A stretch of 64,000 bases of DNA from Algoriphagus kandeliae (GTDB lineage Bacteria > Bacteroidota > Bacteroidia > Cytophagales > Cyclobacteriaceae): positions 434,001 to 498,000 of the forward strand of contig NZ_SPSB01000004.1 of the NCBI RefSeq assembly GCF_004571135.1, in the 5' to 3' direction. The notes beneath the pieces are model-generated. The model did not search any database, was not told the origin of the DNA, and saw nothing but the letters and a program-made list of their open reading frames with translations. Shown piece after piece: positions 37,489-46,562 of the stretch (its first letter is position 1; each line of letters starts with the position of its first letter). Position numbers and translations under genes: made by a program.

Positions 37489-38280
37489 CTAGTAGAAGCT
37501 ATTTCTGTCTTTTTTCCATTTATAAACCAAAGCTGCTCCGATCACCAAACCGCTCAAATGGGCAAAATGAGCAACATTATCCAGTGGGTTATTCACCAAT
37601 ACGTTGTACAGCGTATAAAGGCCGTAAAATAAAACTAAATATTTTGCCTTGACCGGCATAGGCGGGAAAAGCAGGAAAAGTTGAGTGTTTGGGAAAAGCA
37701 TGGCAAATGCTATCAAAACCCCAAACAATGCTCCTGAAGCCCCAACCATTGGAATATTAGATTGAATTTCTAAAATGGCATGAAGGGTCTGTTTTGCTTG
37801 ACTCACCTTTCCGGCATCCTCAGGATTTCGGCTGAAATCATCCACGAAATCAAATACACTTCGCTCAAAGAAACCCCGATTATCCAAAACGATTCGGTTA
37901 AACACCTCCGGATCAGGATTCGCATCAAAGGCCTCCACCCGACTTTCCAGTTGATTGACTCGATAAATATTATAGCCTGAATACAACACCCCCGAACCAA
38001 CTCCACAAACCATCCAAAGAGTCAATAATTTCTTAGGTCCCAGAAACTGTTCTAACAAAGGGCCAAATATCAAAAGACCAAACATGTTGCTGAACAAATG
38101 CCAGAAATCAGCATGCATAAACATGTATGTCAGGAATTGAAATGGCTTGAAATAAGGGCTACCGATATAGTAGAGCGCAAACCACTGATCGAGTTGAGGC
38201 AAGATAAATCCACTCACCAAAAACAAGATGACGTTGATCAACAATAAATTTTGTACGACGGGAGTAAGATTTCTAAACAT
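37489..38280 (-). CDS. Rhomboid family intramembrane serine protease, copy 1
   Basis: A 263-residue membrane protein with the catalytic serine in GASGALFGVLIAF and the His in NVAHFAHLSGLVIG. The N-terminal block MFMHADFWHLFSNMFGLLIFG and PNTQLFLLFPPMPVKA are typical of the family. A soluble insert (about residues 110-165) sits between spans. It cleaves membrane proteins within or near the bilayer. It starts six bases after the mutL stop, and pairs of rhomboid genes behind mutL are common in Bacteroidota. Confidence 0.92.
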   Translation of the reverse strand: MFRNLTPVVQNLLLINVILFLVSGFILPQLDQWFALYYIGSPYFKPFQFLTYMFMHADFWHLFSNMFGLLIFGPLLEQFLGPKKLLTLWMVCGVGSGVLYSGYNIYRVNQLESRVEAFDANPDPEVFNRIVLDNRGFFERSVFDFVDDFSRNPEDAGKVSQAKQTLHAILEIQSNIPMVGASGALFGVLIAFAMLFPNTQLFLLFPPMPVKAKYLVLFYGLYTLYNVLVNNPLDNVAHFAHLSGLVIGAALVYKWKKDRNSFY

Positions 38281-38286
38281 AATTTT

Positions 38287-40134
38287 CTATTTCCCAAAGA
38301 AGGAGTGGATGCTGCTTAAATCCAATTTTACAAAGGTTTTGTTCCCGGAAAGCCCATAATTAGGGTTTTGACAGGCAAAAAGCTGGCCTACGAGGGTTTC
38401 CATCTCTTGATCTTTCAGTTTTTGACCTCTTTTGAGAGAGGACCTTCGTGCCAAAGATCGGGCAAGATTTTCCCGGGTTTCCAAAGAAAGCTCATTTTTG
38501 AAGTTTTTAAATTGCTCTATCAAACCTTCAAAAAGCTCCTTTTCATTTCTAACTTGAATATCTGCCGGCACACCCTGAATCACAACGGCTTGATTCCCAA
38601 ATACAGAAATCATAAATCCCAAACTGTGCAATTCAGGCAACAATCCAGAAACCAATTCAAAATCCCCTTGACTCAATTCCACCACAGGAGGAAAAAGGCT
38701 TTGCTGAGAAGGGCCTTGTGCCAATTTCAACTGCCTTAAATATCGTTCATATAGAATTCGTTCATGGGCTGCTTGCTGATCTACGATCAACAAACCAGTA
38801 GACATTTGAGCGACGATGTAATTGTTTTCAACCTGAAAGGTCGTCCCTGTATTTTCAAGACTTTCTGAAGAGCCCAAAAGCTTGCTCTCACTCTCAGTAT
38901 TTGCCCGGGATGGAAAAGTAAGAATTTCAGTTTCCTCTTCATCATTCGAACTCTTCTCTATTTCCACCGTTCGTTGTACTCCTTCAAAGAGTTTTTCCCA
39001 GCCACTTGGGTTGGCCTTTTTCAGTTCAGGAGTATTAAACGTTTTATAGCTGTATTCCCGATCTACCGCAATTTTGGTATTGGGATCTTGATCCCATTTA
39101 TCTTTGAAATTGACATCAATACTAAAATCCAGAGCAGGAACTACATGATGGGCTCCCAAAGCTTGCTTCACTGCCGCCCGTACGACCGCATAGACCGTTC
39201 GCTCATCATCAAACTTGATCTCGGTCTTGGTAGGGTGAACATTGATATCGATATGAGAGGGATCTATTTCCAGAAATAACACATAAAAGGGATGCTGATC
39301 TGGCTGAATAAGTCCTTCAAAGGCATTGGAAACAGCATGATTCAAATAACTGCTTTTGATAAAGCGATTGTTTACAAAGAAAAACTGTTCTCCACGGGTT
39401 TTCTTAGCTGATTCAGGTTTTCCGATATAGCCCTTCACATTCACATGAGGGGTAAGTTCCTCACAGGGCACTAGTTGGGATTGATAATTTTTACCAAAAA
39501 GCCCCACAATTCGCTGACTCAATTTCCCTCCATGGAGCTGAAAAATCTCCATATCGTTCTGCATGAGCGTAAAGGAAATCTCCGAGTAAGCTAAAGCCAC
39601 CCGCTGGAATTCCTCCACAATGTGTCGCATTTCCACAGGATTGGATTTCAGGAAATTCCTGCGGGCAGGTACATTGTAAAAAAGATTTTTCATGGAAACA
39701 GAAGTCCCTGGTCCGGTGGCTACAGGCTCCTGATTTCTCACCTCAGAACCTTCAATTTGGATCAAAGTACCCAACTCATCATCCGTGCGACGAGTCTTTA
39801 ATTCGACTTGAGCAACTGCCGCAATGGATGCCAATGCCTCTCCTCTAAAGCCAAAAGTTCTAATAGAAAAGAGATCTTCACTACTACGGATTTTGCTGGT
39901 AGCGTGCCGCTCAAATGCCATTCGGGCATCGGTAGGAGTCATTCCCTTTCCATTATCAATGACTTGGATAAGTTGCTTTCCGGCTTCTTTCACCACTACC
40001 TGAATACGAGTAGCTCCAGCATCCACTGCATTTTCCAATAATTCCTTCAATGCAGAGGCAGGACGCTGAACCACTTCCCCAGCCGCAATTTGATTTGCGA
40101 TGGAGTCAGGCAAAAGCTGAATCAAATCACTCAT
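38287..40134 (-). CDS. mutL: DNA mismatch repair protein MutL
   Basis: A 615-residue MutL. The N-terminal GHKL ATPase has LLENAVDAGATRI, DNGKGM and TFGFRGEALASIAA, followed by the transducer domain. A variable linker (about residues 350-430) leads into the dimerisation domain. There the segment at residues 452-463 reads DQQAAHERILYE, so the conserved His of the endonuclease motif is Gln, and the C-terminal part (CQNPNYGLSGNKT) also differs from the nicking MutL type. The start ATG overlaps the stop of the upstream small gene in an ATGA arrangement. Confidence 0.97.
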   Translation of the reverse strand: MSDLIQLLPDSIANQIAAGEVVQRPASALKELLENAVDAGATRIQVVVKEAGKQLIQVIDNGKGMTPTDARMAFERHATSKIRSSEDLFSIRTFGFRGEALASIAAVAQVELKTRRTDDELGTLIQIEGSEVRNQEPVATGPGTSVSMKNLFYNVPARRNFLKSNPVEMRHIVEEFQRVALAYSEISFTLMQNDMEIFQLHGGKLSQRIVGLFGKNYQSQLVPCEELTPHVNVKGYIGKPESAKKTRGEQFFFVNNRFIKSSYLNHAVSNAFEGLIQPDQHPFYVLFLEIDPSHIDINVHPTKTEIKFDDERTVYAVVRAAVKQALGAHHVVPALDFSIDVNFKDKWDQDPNTKIAVDREYSYKTFNTPELKKANPSGWEKLFEGVQRTVEIEKSSNDEEETEILTFPSRANTESESKLLGSSESLENTGTTFQVENNYIVAQMSTGLLIVDQQAAHERILYERYLRQLKLAQGPSQQSLFPPVVELSQGDFELVSGLLPELHSLGFMISVFGNQAVVIQGVPADIQVRNEKELFEGLIEQFKNFKNELSLETRENLARSLARRSSLKRGQKLKDQEMETLVGQLFACQNPNYGLSGNKTFVKLDLSSIHSFFGK

Positions 40135-40538
40135 CGGCTAGCTTTGGATTTGAGTCTGGTGAAAAAATACCCACCTGCAATCAAAACCATGATGTACAGA
40201 AGGTATTCGAAAATTACCGGACCGATATAAATATATCCAGCCAATCCACCCACCAAAACCAAAAAAATTATGGTACGCAGCATGGCCGTAGAAGCCAAAA
40301 CACTTGTTCCCCTTGGGCGAATTCCCTGATGTTGAGAAAAAGATCCGCGTATACCGGTTTCATATCGCTTCAATCGATCCTCTTCACTGATTTCGCCACC
40401 CAATTTTCCTTCTGCCTCCAATTCCTTTTTGATTCGGGCAGTCCGCTGCTCTAGCTCCTCTTTGACAGGGTCATAATAGCGGGGCTTGATATCAAATCGG
40501 CTGGGGCTAGCTGTACGAAATATGGAGGGAAACTTCAT
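40131..40538 (-). CDS. Small membrane protein of unknown function upstream of mutL
   Basis: A 135-residue protein. The first 85 residues are charged and helical (KPRYYDPVKEELEQRTARIKKELE ... EISEEDRLKRYETGIRGSF), and the C-terminal 45 residues contain two membrane segments (TIIFLVLVGGLAGYIYIG, YLLYIMVLIAGGYFFT). No domain is recognised. Its TGA overlaps the mutL ATG, so translation is coupled, and it is the first gene of the mutL-rhomboid unit. Orthologues in the same position would make it a conserved hypothetical. Confidence 0.78.
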   Translation of the reverse strand: MKFPSIFRTASPSRFDIKPRYYDPVKEELEQRTARIKKELEAEGKLGGEISEEDRLKRYETGIRGSFSQHQGIRPRGTSVLASTAMLRTIIFLVLVGGLAGYIYIGPVIFEYLLYIMVLIAGGYFFTRLKSKASR

Positions 40539-40784
40539 TATTTTAAGACTAATTGGCCTGAATTTAGAATTTGAAAATTGGTTTTAACCGAAAATCAAAT
40601 TTATAAGATTTTAAACTTCCAAAGTTGGCGAATGTTGGAGGGTCTTTACTATCTTCAATGTCAAGATTCCCTGAAGGAGTTCCAATTGGGTCTTTTTTGA
40701 AGAAGTTTAACACTTCAACTGCTACATGCAAGGGTAGGCCATACAAATTTAAAGTTAAAATCAAGTTTAAAAAATCAATTCAGC

Positions 40785-43739
40785 ATGCGGAATTGGCTCT
40801 GGAAAATAGCTAGTCTAAGTGTCTTAGCCTTATGTTTCACCACTCCATCGGATGGACTCAACTCCTATCCTATGGATGTGGAGACAGAACCAGAGAACAT
40901 GGACATGCTCAATTGGGTCGACTCAGTTTTCAATAACTTAAATGAAGACGAGCGCTTGGGGCAGCTTTTTATGGTCGCTGCCTATTCTAACAAAGACCAA
41001 AATCATGTCAATGAAATCACCAATCTGATCGAAAAGGAAAATCTGGGAGGCTTGATATTTTTCCAGGGAGGGCCTGTTCGACAGGCTAAGCTTACGAATT
41101 TTTATCAATCCAAAGCCAAAACCCCATTACTTCTCGCGATGGATGCAGAATGGGGAATAGGGATGCGCTTTGACTCCATCCCGGATTTCCCAAAAGCCAT
41201 GACTCTGGGAGCCATTCCCGATACCGATTTGATCTATGAAATGGGTAAAGAAATGGCTCGACAGTTCAAAGAACTGGGAATGCATATCAATTTTGCTCCT
41301 GTGGTGGACGTCAACTCCAACCCTGATAATCCGGTCATCGGCTATCGTTCCTTCGGAGAAAATCCACAAGCAGTAGCAGCCCGATCGGTCGCTTATATGA
41401 AAGGTCTTCAGGACCATGGAGTCATTGCAAATGCTAAGCATTTCCCAGGACATGGAGACACCGAGTCCGATAGTCATTATTCTCTTCCATTGATTCGGCA
41501 TCCGGAGCAGCGGATTTGGGAAGTCGATCTCTATCCCTACCAGGAGCTTTTTAAGGAAAACCTGAAGTCAGTCATGGTAGCTCATTTGAATATTCCGAGT
41601 TTAGAAGAAACCGGAAATAAGCCAACCAGCCTCAGCAAAAAAGTAGTAACAGATTTGCTCCAGAAGCAGATGAATTTCAAAGGGCTGATTTTCACAGATG
41701 CTTTGAATATGCAGGGAGTTACCAAATTCTACAGCCCTGGAGAAGTGGACCTTCAAGCTTTATTGGCTGGGAATGATGTGTTGCTCTACTCTCAAAATGT
41801 ATCAAAAGCAAAAGCACTCATTAAAGATGCTGTAGCGAATGGAAAAATCGAACAGGGGGAAATCGATAGACGTGTCAAAAAAATCCTTAAGGCCAAATAT
41901 GAAGTTGGACTCAACAATTACTGGCCAATCGAATTGGAAGGGCTTTATGAGCGAATAGTCACTCCAAAAACAGAAGAAGTTCGAGAAAAACTTTTTGCAG
42001 CGGCTTTGACAGTGGCTTCCAATAGAAATGAGCTTCTGCCTTTCCGACAATTAGATACTAAGCGTTTTGCGAGTGTAAGTATAGGAGGCAAAGGAGATGA
42101 ATTTCAAAAAACCCTTTCAAAATACGCTCCTTTTGAGCATTTCACCATCTCCAAAGCTGCCAGTGAGTCAGAGCATTACAATCTGATGAAAAAACTGGAG
42201 GACTTTGATGTGGTGGTAGTGGGAATGATGGGAATCACCAACAATCCCAAGCGGGCATTTGGTGTAGCTCCCGGGGATGTAGCCCTGCTTCGTAAACTTC
42301 AAGAACGACAGGACATCGTCACAGTTCTTTTTGGAAATGCCTATGCCACTCGATTTTTCGAAGGTTTAGATCATGTTGTAATAGCCTATGAAGACAATGA
42401 TTTGACCCAAAACCTTACTCCCCAAATTCTTTTTGGAGGTCGTCCTGCTATGGGAATTTTGCCTGTTTCTACAGGAACCCAATTCACCTTTGGAGTGGGT
42501 GGTTTTTTGAGTGGATTGAATAGACTTTCCTACGGGACACCCGAGAGTGTAGGACTTGACAGTAAAACACTGGATAAAATCGATGAAGTGGTCGATAAGG
42601 CTATCAAAATCCAAGCGACTCCAGGTGCCAATGTGTTAGTGGTAAAGGATGGAAAGGTTGTTTTTGAGCGATCCTATGGACAATTGGAATATAGAAATAG
42701 CCCAAAGGTAAATTCCGAAACGGTCTATGATTTAGCCTCCATCACCAAAGTTTTGGCCACGACACAAGCCGTAATGTTCTTACATAGCCGAGGAGAACTA
42801 GACATGAATAAGACATTGGGGGATTACCTACCTGAGTTGCGCGGCACCAACAAAGCCAATTTGGTTTTGAAGGAGGTGATGGCTCATGAAGCCGGACTTA
42901 AGGCCTTTATTCCTCACTATGCAAAAACGGTGGAAGGAGGCCAATGGAAATCGGAATTTTATCAACCTTCTTCTGCCCCGGGATTCAGCAGACCTGTTTC
43001 CAATGACATGTACGCTAATAATTCCCTCCGCGACAGTATTTGGCAATGGACTGTGGAATCTGAACTTTTACCTAAGCGAGGGGGTAGGAACCGATACGTT
43101 TACTCCGATTTGACTATGTATTTTATGCAAGCTGTGGTCGAGCGAATTGTAAACCAACCTTTGGATGAGTTTTTGGATCAAAATTTCTATCAACCTCTTG
43201 GGCTTTACACGATGACCTTCAAGCCTTTTGAAAAGATGCCTTTGGATAACATTGCTCCAACTGAAAATGATGTGGCTTTTCGAAAAAGACAGGTTAGAGG
43301 CTATGTCCACGATCCTGGCGCTGCCATGTATGGAGGAGTGGCTGGACATGCCGGGCTTTTTGGCAAGGCAAATGACTTGGCAGTCATGATGCAGATGATG
43401 CTCAACATGGGTTATTATGGAGATGTGAGCCTTCTGAAACCCGGAACAGTCCGAGAATTCACCAAGCGTCAATCCACTCAAAGCCGAAGAGGATGGGGAT
43501 GGGACAAACCTGAACCCGAGCCCGACAAAGGTGGCTCAGCTGGAAAATTAGCACCGAAATCTACCTTTGGCCATACTGGATTCACGGGTACTTGTGTATG
43601 GGCTGATCCAGAGAACAATTTGATCTATGTCTTCCTTTCCAACCGGGTCTATCCCGAAGCTGAAAACCGAAAGTTGCTTAGTGAAGAAATTCGAACACAA
43701 GTTCACGATATTATTTACGAAGCATTAGCTAAAAAATAA
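40785..43739 (+). CDS. Glycoside hydrolase family 3 fused to a beta-lactamase-type serine hydrolase
   Basis: A 984-residue exported protein. Residues about 45-400 are a GH3 N-terminal domain of the NagZ type: KHFPGHGD (218-225) and the nucleophile D305 in GLIFTDALNMQGV. A linker and GH3-like C-terminal part follow. Residues about 590-984 form a class C beta-lactamase/DD-peptidase fold with S652-I-T-K655, Y773-S-D775 and H930-T-G932, so all three active-site motifs are present. NagZ-type GH3 enzymes cut N-acetylglucosamine from muropeptides, so a role in peptidoglycan trimming or recycling is inferred. It is a single gene with a weak terminator after it. Confidence 0.9.
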   Translation: MRNWLWKIASLSVLALCFTTPSDGLNSYPMDVETEPENMDMLNWVDSVFNNLNEDERLGQLFMVAAYSNKDQNHVNEITNLIEKENLGGLIFFQGGPVRQAKLTNFYQSKAKTPLLLAMDAEWGIGMRFDSIPDFPKAMTLGAIPDTDLIYEMGKEMARQFKELGMHINFAPVVDVNSNPDNPVIGYRSFGENPQAVAARSVAYMKGLQDHGVIANAKHFPGHGDTESDSHYSLPLIRHPEQRIWEVDLYPYQELFKENLKSVMVAHLNIPSLEETGNKPTSLSKKVVTDLLQKQMNFKGLIFTDALNMQGVTKFYSPGEVDLQALLAGNDVLLYSQNVSKAKALIKDAVANGKIEQGEIDRRVKKILKAKYEVGLNNYWPIELEGLYERIVTPKTEEVREKLFAAALTVASNRNELLPFRQLDTKRFASVSIGGKGDEFQKTLSKYAPFEHFTISKAASESEHYNLMKKLEDFDVVVVGMMGITNNPKRAFGVAPGDVALLRKLQERQDIVTVLFGNAYATRFFEGLDHVVIAYEDNDLTQNLTPQILFGGRPAMGILPVSTGTQFTFGVGGFLSGLNRLSYGTPESVGLDSKTLDKIDEVVDKAIKIQATPGANVLVVKDGKVVFERSYGQLEYRNSPKVNSETVYDLASITKVLATTQAVMFLHSRGELDMNKTLGDYLPELRGTNKANLVLKEVMAHEAGLKAFIPHYAKTVEGGQWKSEFYQPSSAPGFSRPVSNDMYANNSLRDSIWQWTVESELLPKRGGRNRYVYSDLTMYFMQAVVERIVNQPLDEFLDQNFYQPLGLYTMTFKPFEKMPLDNIAPTENDVAFRKRQVRGYVHDPGAAMYGGVAGHAGLFGKANDLAVMMQMMLNMGYYGDVSLLKPGTVREFTKRQSTQSRRGWGWDKPEPEPDKGGSAGKLAPKSTFGHTGFTGTCVWADPENNLIYVFLSNRVYPEAENRKLLSEEIRTQVHDIIYEALAKK

Positions 43740-43745
43740 ATAAGT

Positions 43746-43782
43746 CCCCAAAAGCCTTTTTGGAGTTTAATTTTTTTTAAGA
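43746..43782 (+). terminator. Weak terminator after the GH3 fusion gene
   Basis: A short CCAAAA/TTTTGG stem followed, after about nine bases, by a run of eight T. The stem is only six pairs, so the call is weak. Confidence 0.35.
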
Positions 43783-43921
43783 TCCCTACCCATTATAAAA
43801 TTCAGCTCAAACCACCCATTTTGTTTGAAATTGATTTGAGCCATAGTAGTACCAGTCAGAGAATTTGAGAAAAGAAGGAAGCTCATTCTCAAAACAAGCC
43901 TTTTGATTGAAATTTCAACTC

Positions 43922-44782
43922 CTATTTCCTCAATAAAAGGGAATCAGATTCAAGTGCCTCAATTAAATTCGCTTTCAATACATCGTACCCACCTTCTGAT
44001 TCCAGTTTTATTTCATACTTCATAAATGGCTCTGAAATAGCAAAAGAATCCAATAAACTTGGGTTCACGATACCAAGAATATCCTGAAGATTCATATTGG
44101 TAATCTGCAACTCATTCCCTTCTGGACTGAAGGAGCCCTCATTCGATTTTAAAAAAGGAACCCTCTTCCATTCAATCTTGTAACCATCACCATCCACGAT
44201 ATGTAATTCCTCAGAAACAAATTGAAGAGCCAGCAGAAAAATAATGCCTCCTAGTAGGTTCCATGCCCCATGAAATAACATGGCCCACCAAATGGATTTA
44301 TTGATGATTATCCAACTGAGTATGAGTCCTAAAGAAAAAGAAATTGCTAAAAAGGGAAGCCAAGATCTAGTTAAGTTTGCTTGTGAAGGCAAATGATGAA
44401 TGCTAAAATAAAGAGAAGAAACAATCAGAAGTAAGTCCAAAATCCAATCTTGGCTATAGCGTTTATAAATAAAAAAAAGACAATAGAGCATCACCATAAG
44501 AAAAAAAACGAGTGTATTCCAACCAGTTATAATCAAACCTAGGGGTGTGAGCAAAAGGAAGAGCGATTGAAGCACCTTATTATTTGTCAAAAAACCCCTA
44601 AACCGGATCTCTTCCAAAATTGGTGCAACTAAAACAGGAAGAGTAAAAATGACTAAATAAAAATTTGTGAAACTACCAGGCTGTCTTCGATCTAGCGGTG
44701 GCATTACATTAAATGTAATCAGATAAAGTATTGTCAGTGAGAGAAGAATACTTCCACTGACAATTAACCAATTCTTTTTCAT
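43922..44782 (-). CDS. CPBP family intramembrane metalloprotease
   Basis: A 286-residue membrane protein read from ATG 44782 (MKKNWLIVSGSILLSLTILY); an in-frame GTG at 44818 would add 12 non-hydrophobic residues and looks wrong. It has the CPBP (CAAX protease/Abi) motifs EEIRFRGF (EExxxR), FSIHHLP and FHGAWN (HxxxN), within about seven membrane spans. Roughly the last 90 residues are soluble and probably extracytoplasmic. Family members process prenylated proteins or peptides, and in Gram-positive bacteria some handle bacteriocin peptides. It lies immediately downstream, on the same strand, of the two peptide-propeller cassettes. Confidence 0.85.
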   Translation of the reverse strand: MKKNWLIVSGSILLSLTILYLITFNVMPPLDRRQPGSFTNFYLVIFTLPVLVAPILEEIRFRGFLTNNKVLQSLFLLLTPLGLIITGWNTLVFFLMVMLYCLFFIYKRYSQDWILDLLLIVSSLYFSIHHLPSQANLTRSWLPFLAISFSLGLILSWIIINKSIWWAMLFHGAWNLLGGIIFLLALQFVSEELHIVDGDGYKIEWKRVPFLKSNEGSFSPEGNELQITNMNLQDILGIVNPSLLDSFAISEPFMKYEIKLESEGGYDVLKANLIEALESDSLLLRK

Positions 44783-44934
44783 TTTAGGAGGTCCGTTAAC
44801 TAAGCGCTTACCATTCACTAAGATAAAAATAGTTAAATCCTACTATATAAAACAAATCAAAACAAGGCCTGAGCTTTTACCTTAAAAATGACCTCCGGTT
44901 TCAGGCTAAATATCTAAGCATTTGACATGTTCGA

Positions 44935-45019
44935 TAAACCTTTGGGGTTTTAGAAACCCCGAAGTTTCTGGTCAATTTTTCCTTGTGCTGTTTCTGGAGA
45001 AGCAGGAAAACAGAAATTC
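44935..45019. repeat. Downstream repeat B, copy 1, with inverted-repeat core
   Basis: About 85 bases, also present at 46786-46904. The core CTTTGGGGTTT-TAG-AAACCCCGAAG folds into a stem. Shared flanks include GTCAATTTTTCCTTGTGCTG and GCAGGAAAACA. It lies between the first propeller gene and the CPBP gene in a gap of 343 bases (44783-45125) that otherwise shows nothing recognisable. It may act as a terminator or be a REP-like element. Confidence 0.7.
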
Positions 45020-45125
45020 GAACTGATATCCATAATGTAATCTACCAATCTATGACCAGAAATTATATAGAGTATCAAAGATTTTCGAGAGAATGAGTTG
45101 TTGGTAACATGAATTTCAAAAAGGA

Positions 45126-46274
45126 TTATTTCAGACTAGCAAAGTTGAAAGTGTGAAATACCAATTCATCTTCTTTAAAAGAAGGATTATCCGGATGCAT
45201 CGGAAATAAATTCAATCCATTTTCATTAATAAAATAATGATGGCTTAAATACATGTTTCTAGGAAGAGTAAACTCCTTAATTAAAGAAAAATCTTTTCCG
45301 TCATAGATACTAATGGTGAAATATCTAGGCGTATATCCAAACTTCATAGCGTCTTTGTCATTTGAAATATCTTCCCCAGGCCATCCAAAGCGGAATAAGA
45401 GATTATTATATGGATCAAAGACTAAACCTAAATTTGTTGAGCTTTTATACATGAGATTGATATTTTCAGTGGGTGATTGAGACATTCTTGGAGAATTCCA
45501 GTACTCGTTGGAAAAATTCTGAATCAGATCTGATTTTAAGGTAAATTCCCTGTAGCTATCCCCATTAAAATCAATTTCAAATAACGTATTACTTTGATCA
45601 TGTATAAGAAGCAGGGAATTAGAAGTGGCAGCTAAACCAAAATCTATTGAATTATTGAATCTCAAAAGGGATTCTGGAGCTTTAAATTCTAAATAATCAA
45701 ACTCTTCTTTTTTCTGATTAAACGAGAAAATTGGAGGATAATTCTTTAGTGCCTCTTCATTCAACTCAGAAGGCAAAATGTTTTTTAGGTCGCCCATTAA
45801 AAAGAAATACTGACCATTTCCATCTGTTTGTACAGTATTGGAAAACCTAGTCATGGAAACAAATACTCCACCTAGCTTTGAATAGTTGAAATAATCATAT
45901 TGATTAAGCTTTTCTCCTTCTGAATTTATCAATGCAAATTGATAGGCCATTGTAGGAATATAAATACTGTCATTATTGGCAACAAAGAATCCAAGTGGCA
46001 TTCCCAGTCCATTTGGCCCCTCCTCCTCTAATTTTATTGATTTCTTTAGAGTTTTCTTAGAAAGATCGAAGATTGAAATAGTTTGACGGTTGGCATTCCA
46101 CCAATACAAATTTCCATCAAAATACTGCAATGTTCGTGTGTAAGGATCTATTTTAAGGTCAATGGGGATTGAAGTCGTGTCAATAATATAATCCAATGGA
46201 TTATCAGAAGCTGTTTTAATATCTGAACAAGAAAAGTGTGCAAAAGCTAAAAGAAATAATAACTTTTTTTTCAT
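45126..46274 (-). CDS. DUF4221-like propeller lipoprotein, cassette 1
   Basis: A 382-residue lipoprotein (LLAFAHFSC). The body consists of repeated beta-blades (DGNLYWWNANRQTISIFDLS, NDSIYIPTMAYQFALINSEGE, NSLLLIHDQSNTLFEIDFNGD, YNNLLFRFGWPGEDI), consistent with a beta-propeller of the DUF4221 type common in Bacteroidota. The role is unknown. It is distantly similar to the gene at 46903, especially near the C terminus (SIYDGKDFSLIKEFTLP versus SILDSKLNLISDFYLP). It follows the small peptide gene at 46347 after 72 bases that contain a long hairpin. Confidence 0.75.
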   Translation of the reverse strand: MKKKLLFLLAFAHFSCSDIKTASDNPLDYIIDTTSIPIDLKIDPYTRTLQYFDGNLYWWNANRQTISIFDLSKKTLKKSIKLEEEGPNGLGMPLGFFVANNDSIYIPTMAYQFALINSEGEKLNQYDYFNYSKLGGVFVSMTRFSNTVQTDGNGQYFFLMGDLKNILPSELNEEALKNYPPIFSFNQKKEEFDYLEFKAPESLLRFNNSIDFGLAATSNSLLLIHDQSNTLFEIDFNGDSYREFTLKSDLIQNFSNEYWNSPRMSQSPTENINLMYKSSTNLGLVFDPYNNLLFRFGWPGEDISNDKDAMKFGYTPRYFTISIYDGKDFSLIKEFTLPRNMYLSHHYFINENGLNLFPMHPDNPSFKEDELVFHTFNFASLK

Positions 46275-46293
46275 TGATTAATTAGTTTAAATA

Positions 46294-46333
46294 AAATCAG
46301 GCCTCGTTTGCTCTTACAAACAAGACCTGATTT
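46294..46333 (-). terminator. Intercistronic hairpin, cassette 1 (attenuator candidate)
   Basis: Seventeen-base arms (46294-46310 and 46317-46333) with a 6-base loop pair fully if two G-U pairs are allowed. On the minus strand the stem is followed by TTATTT. It lies between the peptide stop and the propeller start, so it could reduce transcription of the propeller gene or protect the peptide mRNA. Confidence 0.65.
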
Positions 46334-46346
46334 AGAAATTTAAGGC

Positions 46347-46562
46347 TTAAAGTCCTGATTCCTCAACTACAGGATAGGTTGTCGAACAATCAGCACCTCC
46401 ATATGCACAATAACCGTCAGGGGCTGACATTAAACAAAACTGAACCTCTTCAGACCAACTACACAGTTTAACATTATTCTGGGCCATTGAGGTGCTTGCC
46501 ATAGCACCCAAAAAAAGAATCAAAAGAGAGCTGGCAACAAGTTTTTTAATTAACTTTTTCAT
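46347..46562 (-). CDS. Small secreted four-cysteine peptide, cassette 1
   Basis: A 71-residue peptide with a clear signal (MKKLIKKLVASSLLILFLGA...MAQ) and a mature part of about 43 residues with four Cys (LCSW, FCLM, YCAY, DCST). It is acidic and rich in Tyr, Ser and Gly, compatible with two disulfides. By layout it resembles the small NVEALA-type secreted peptides that sit beside propeller lipoproteins in Bacteroides, but it lacks that motif. The function is unknown. The promoter is at 46626-46656. Confidence 0.72.
   Translation of the reverse strand: MKKLIKKLVASSLLILFLGAMASTSMAQNNVKLCSWSEEVQFCLMSAPDGYCAYGGADCSTTYPVVEESGL

Noticed and set aside
38368..38739. A 123-codon frame antisense to mutL
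   Set aside because: mutL is certain here, and the antisense product shows no motif or signal.
40564..40764. A 66-codon frame in the gap between the small membrane gene and the GH3 fusion gene
   Set aside because: It has no signal, motif or promoter, and the 246-base gap shows no coding-like codon use. I see nothing supportable in this gap.
43922..44818. GTG start of the CPBP protease at 44818
   Set aside because: The added residues are polar, and the ATG at 44782 starts a normal membrane segment.
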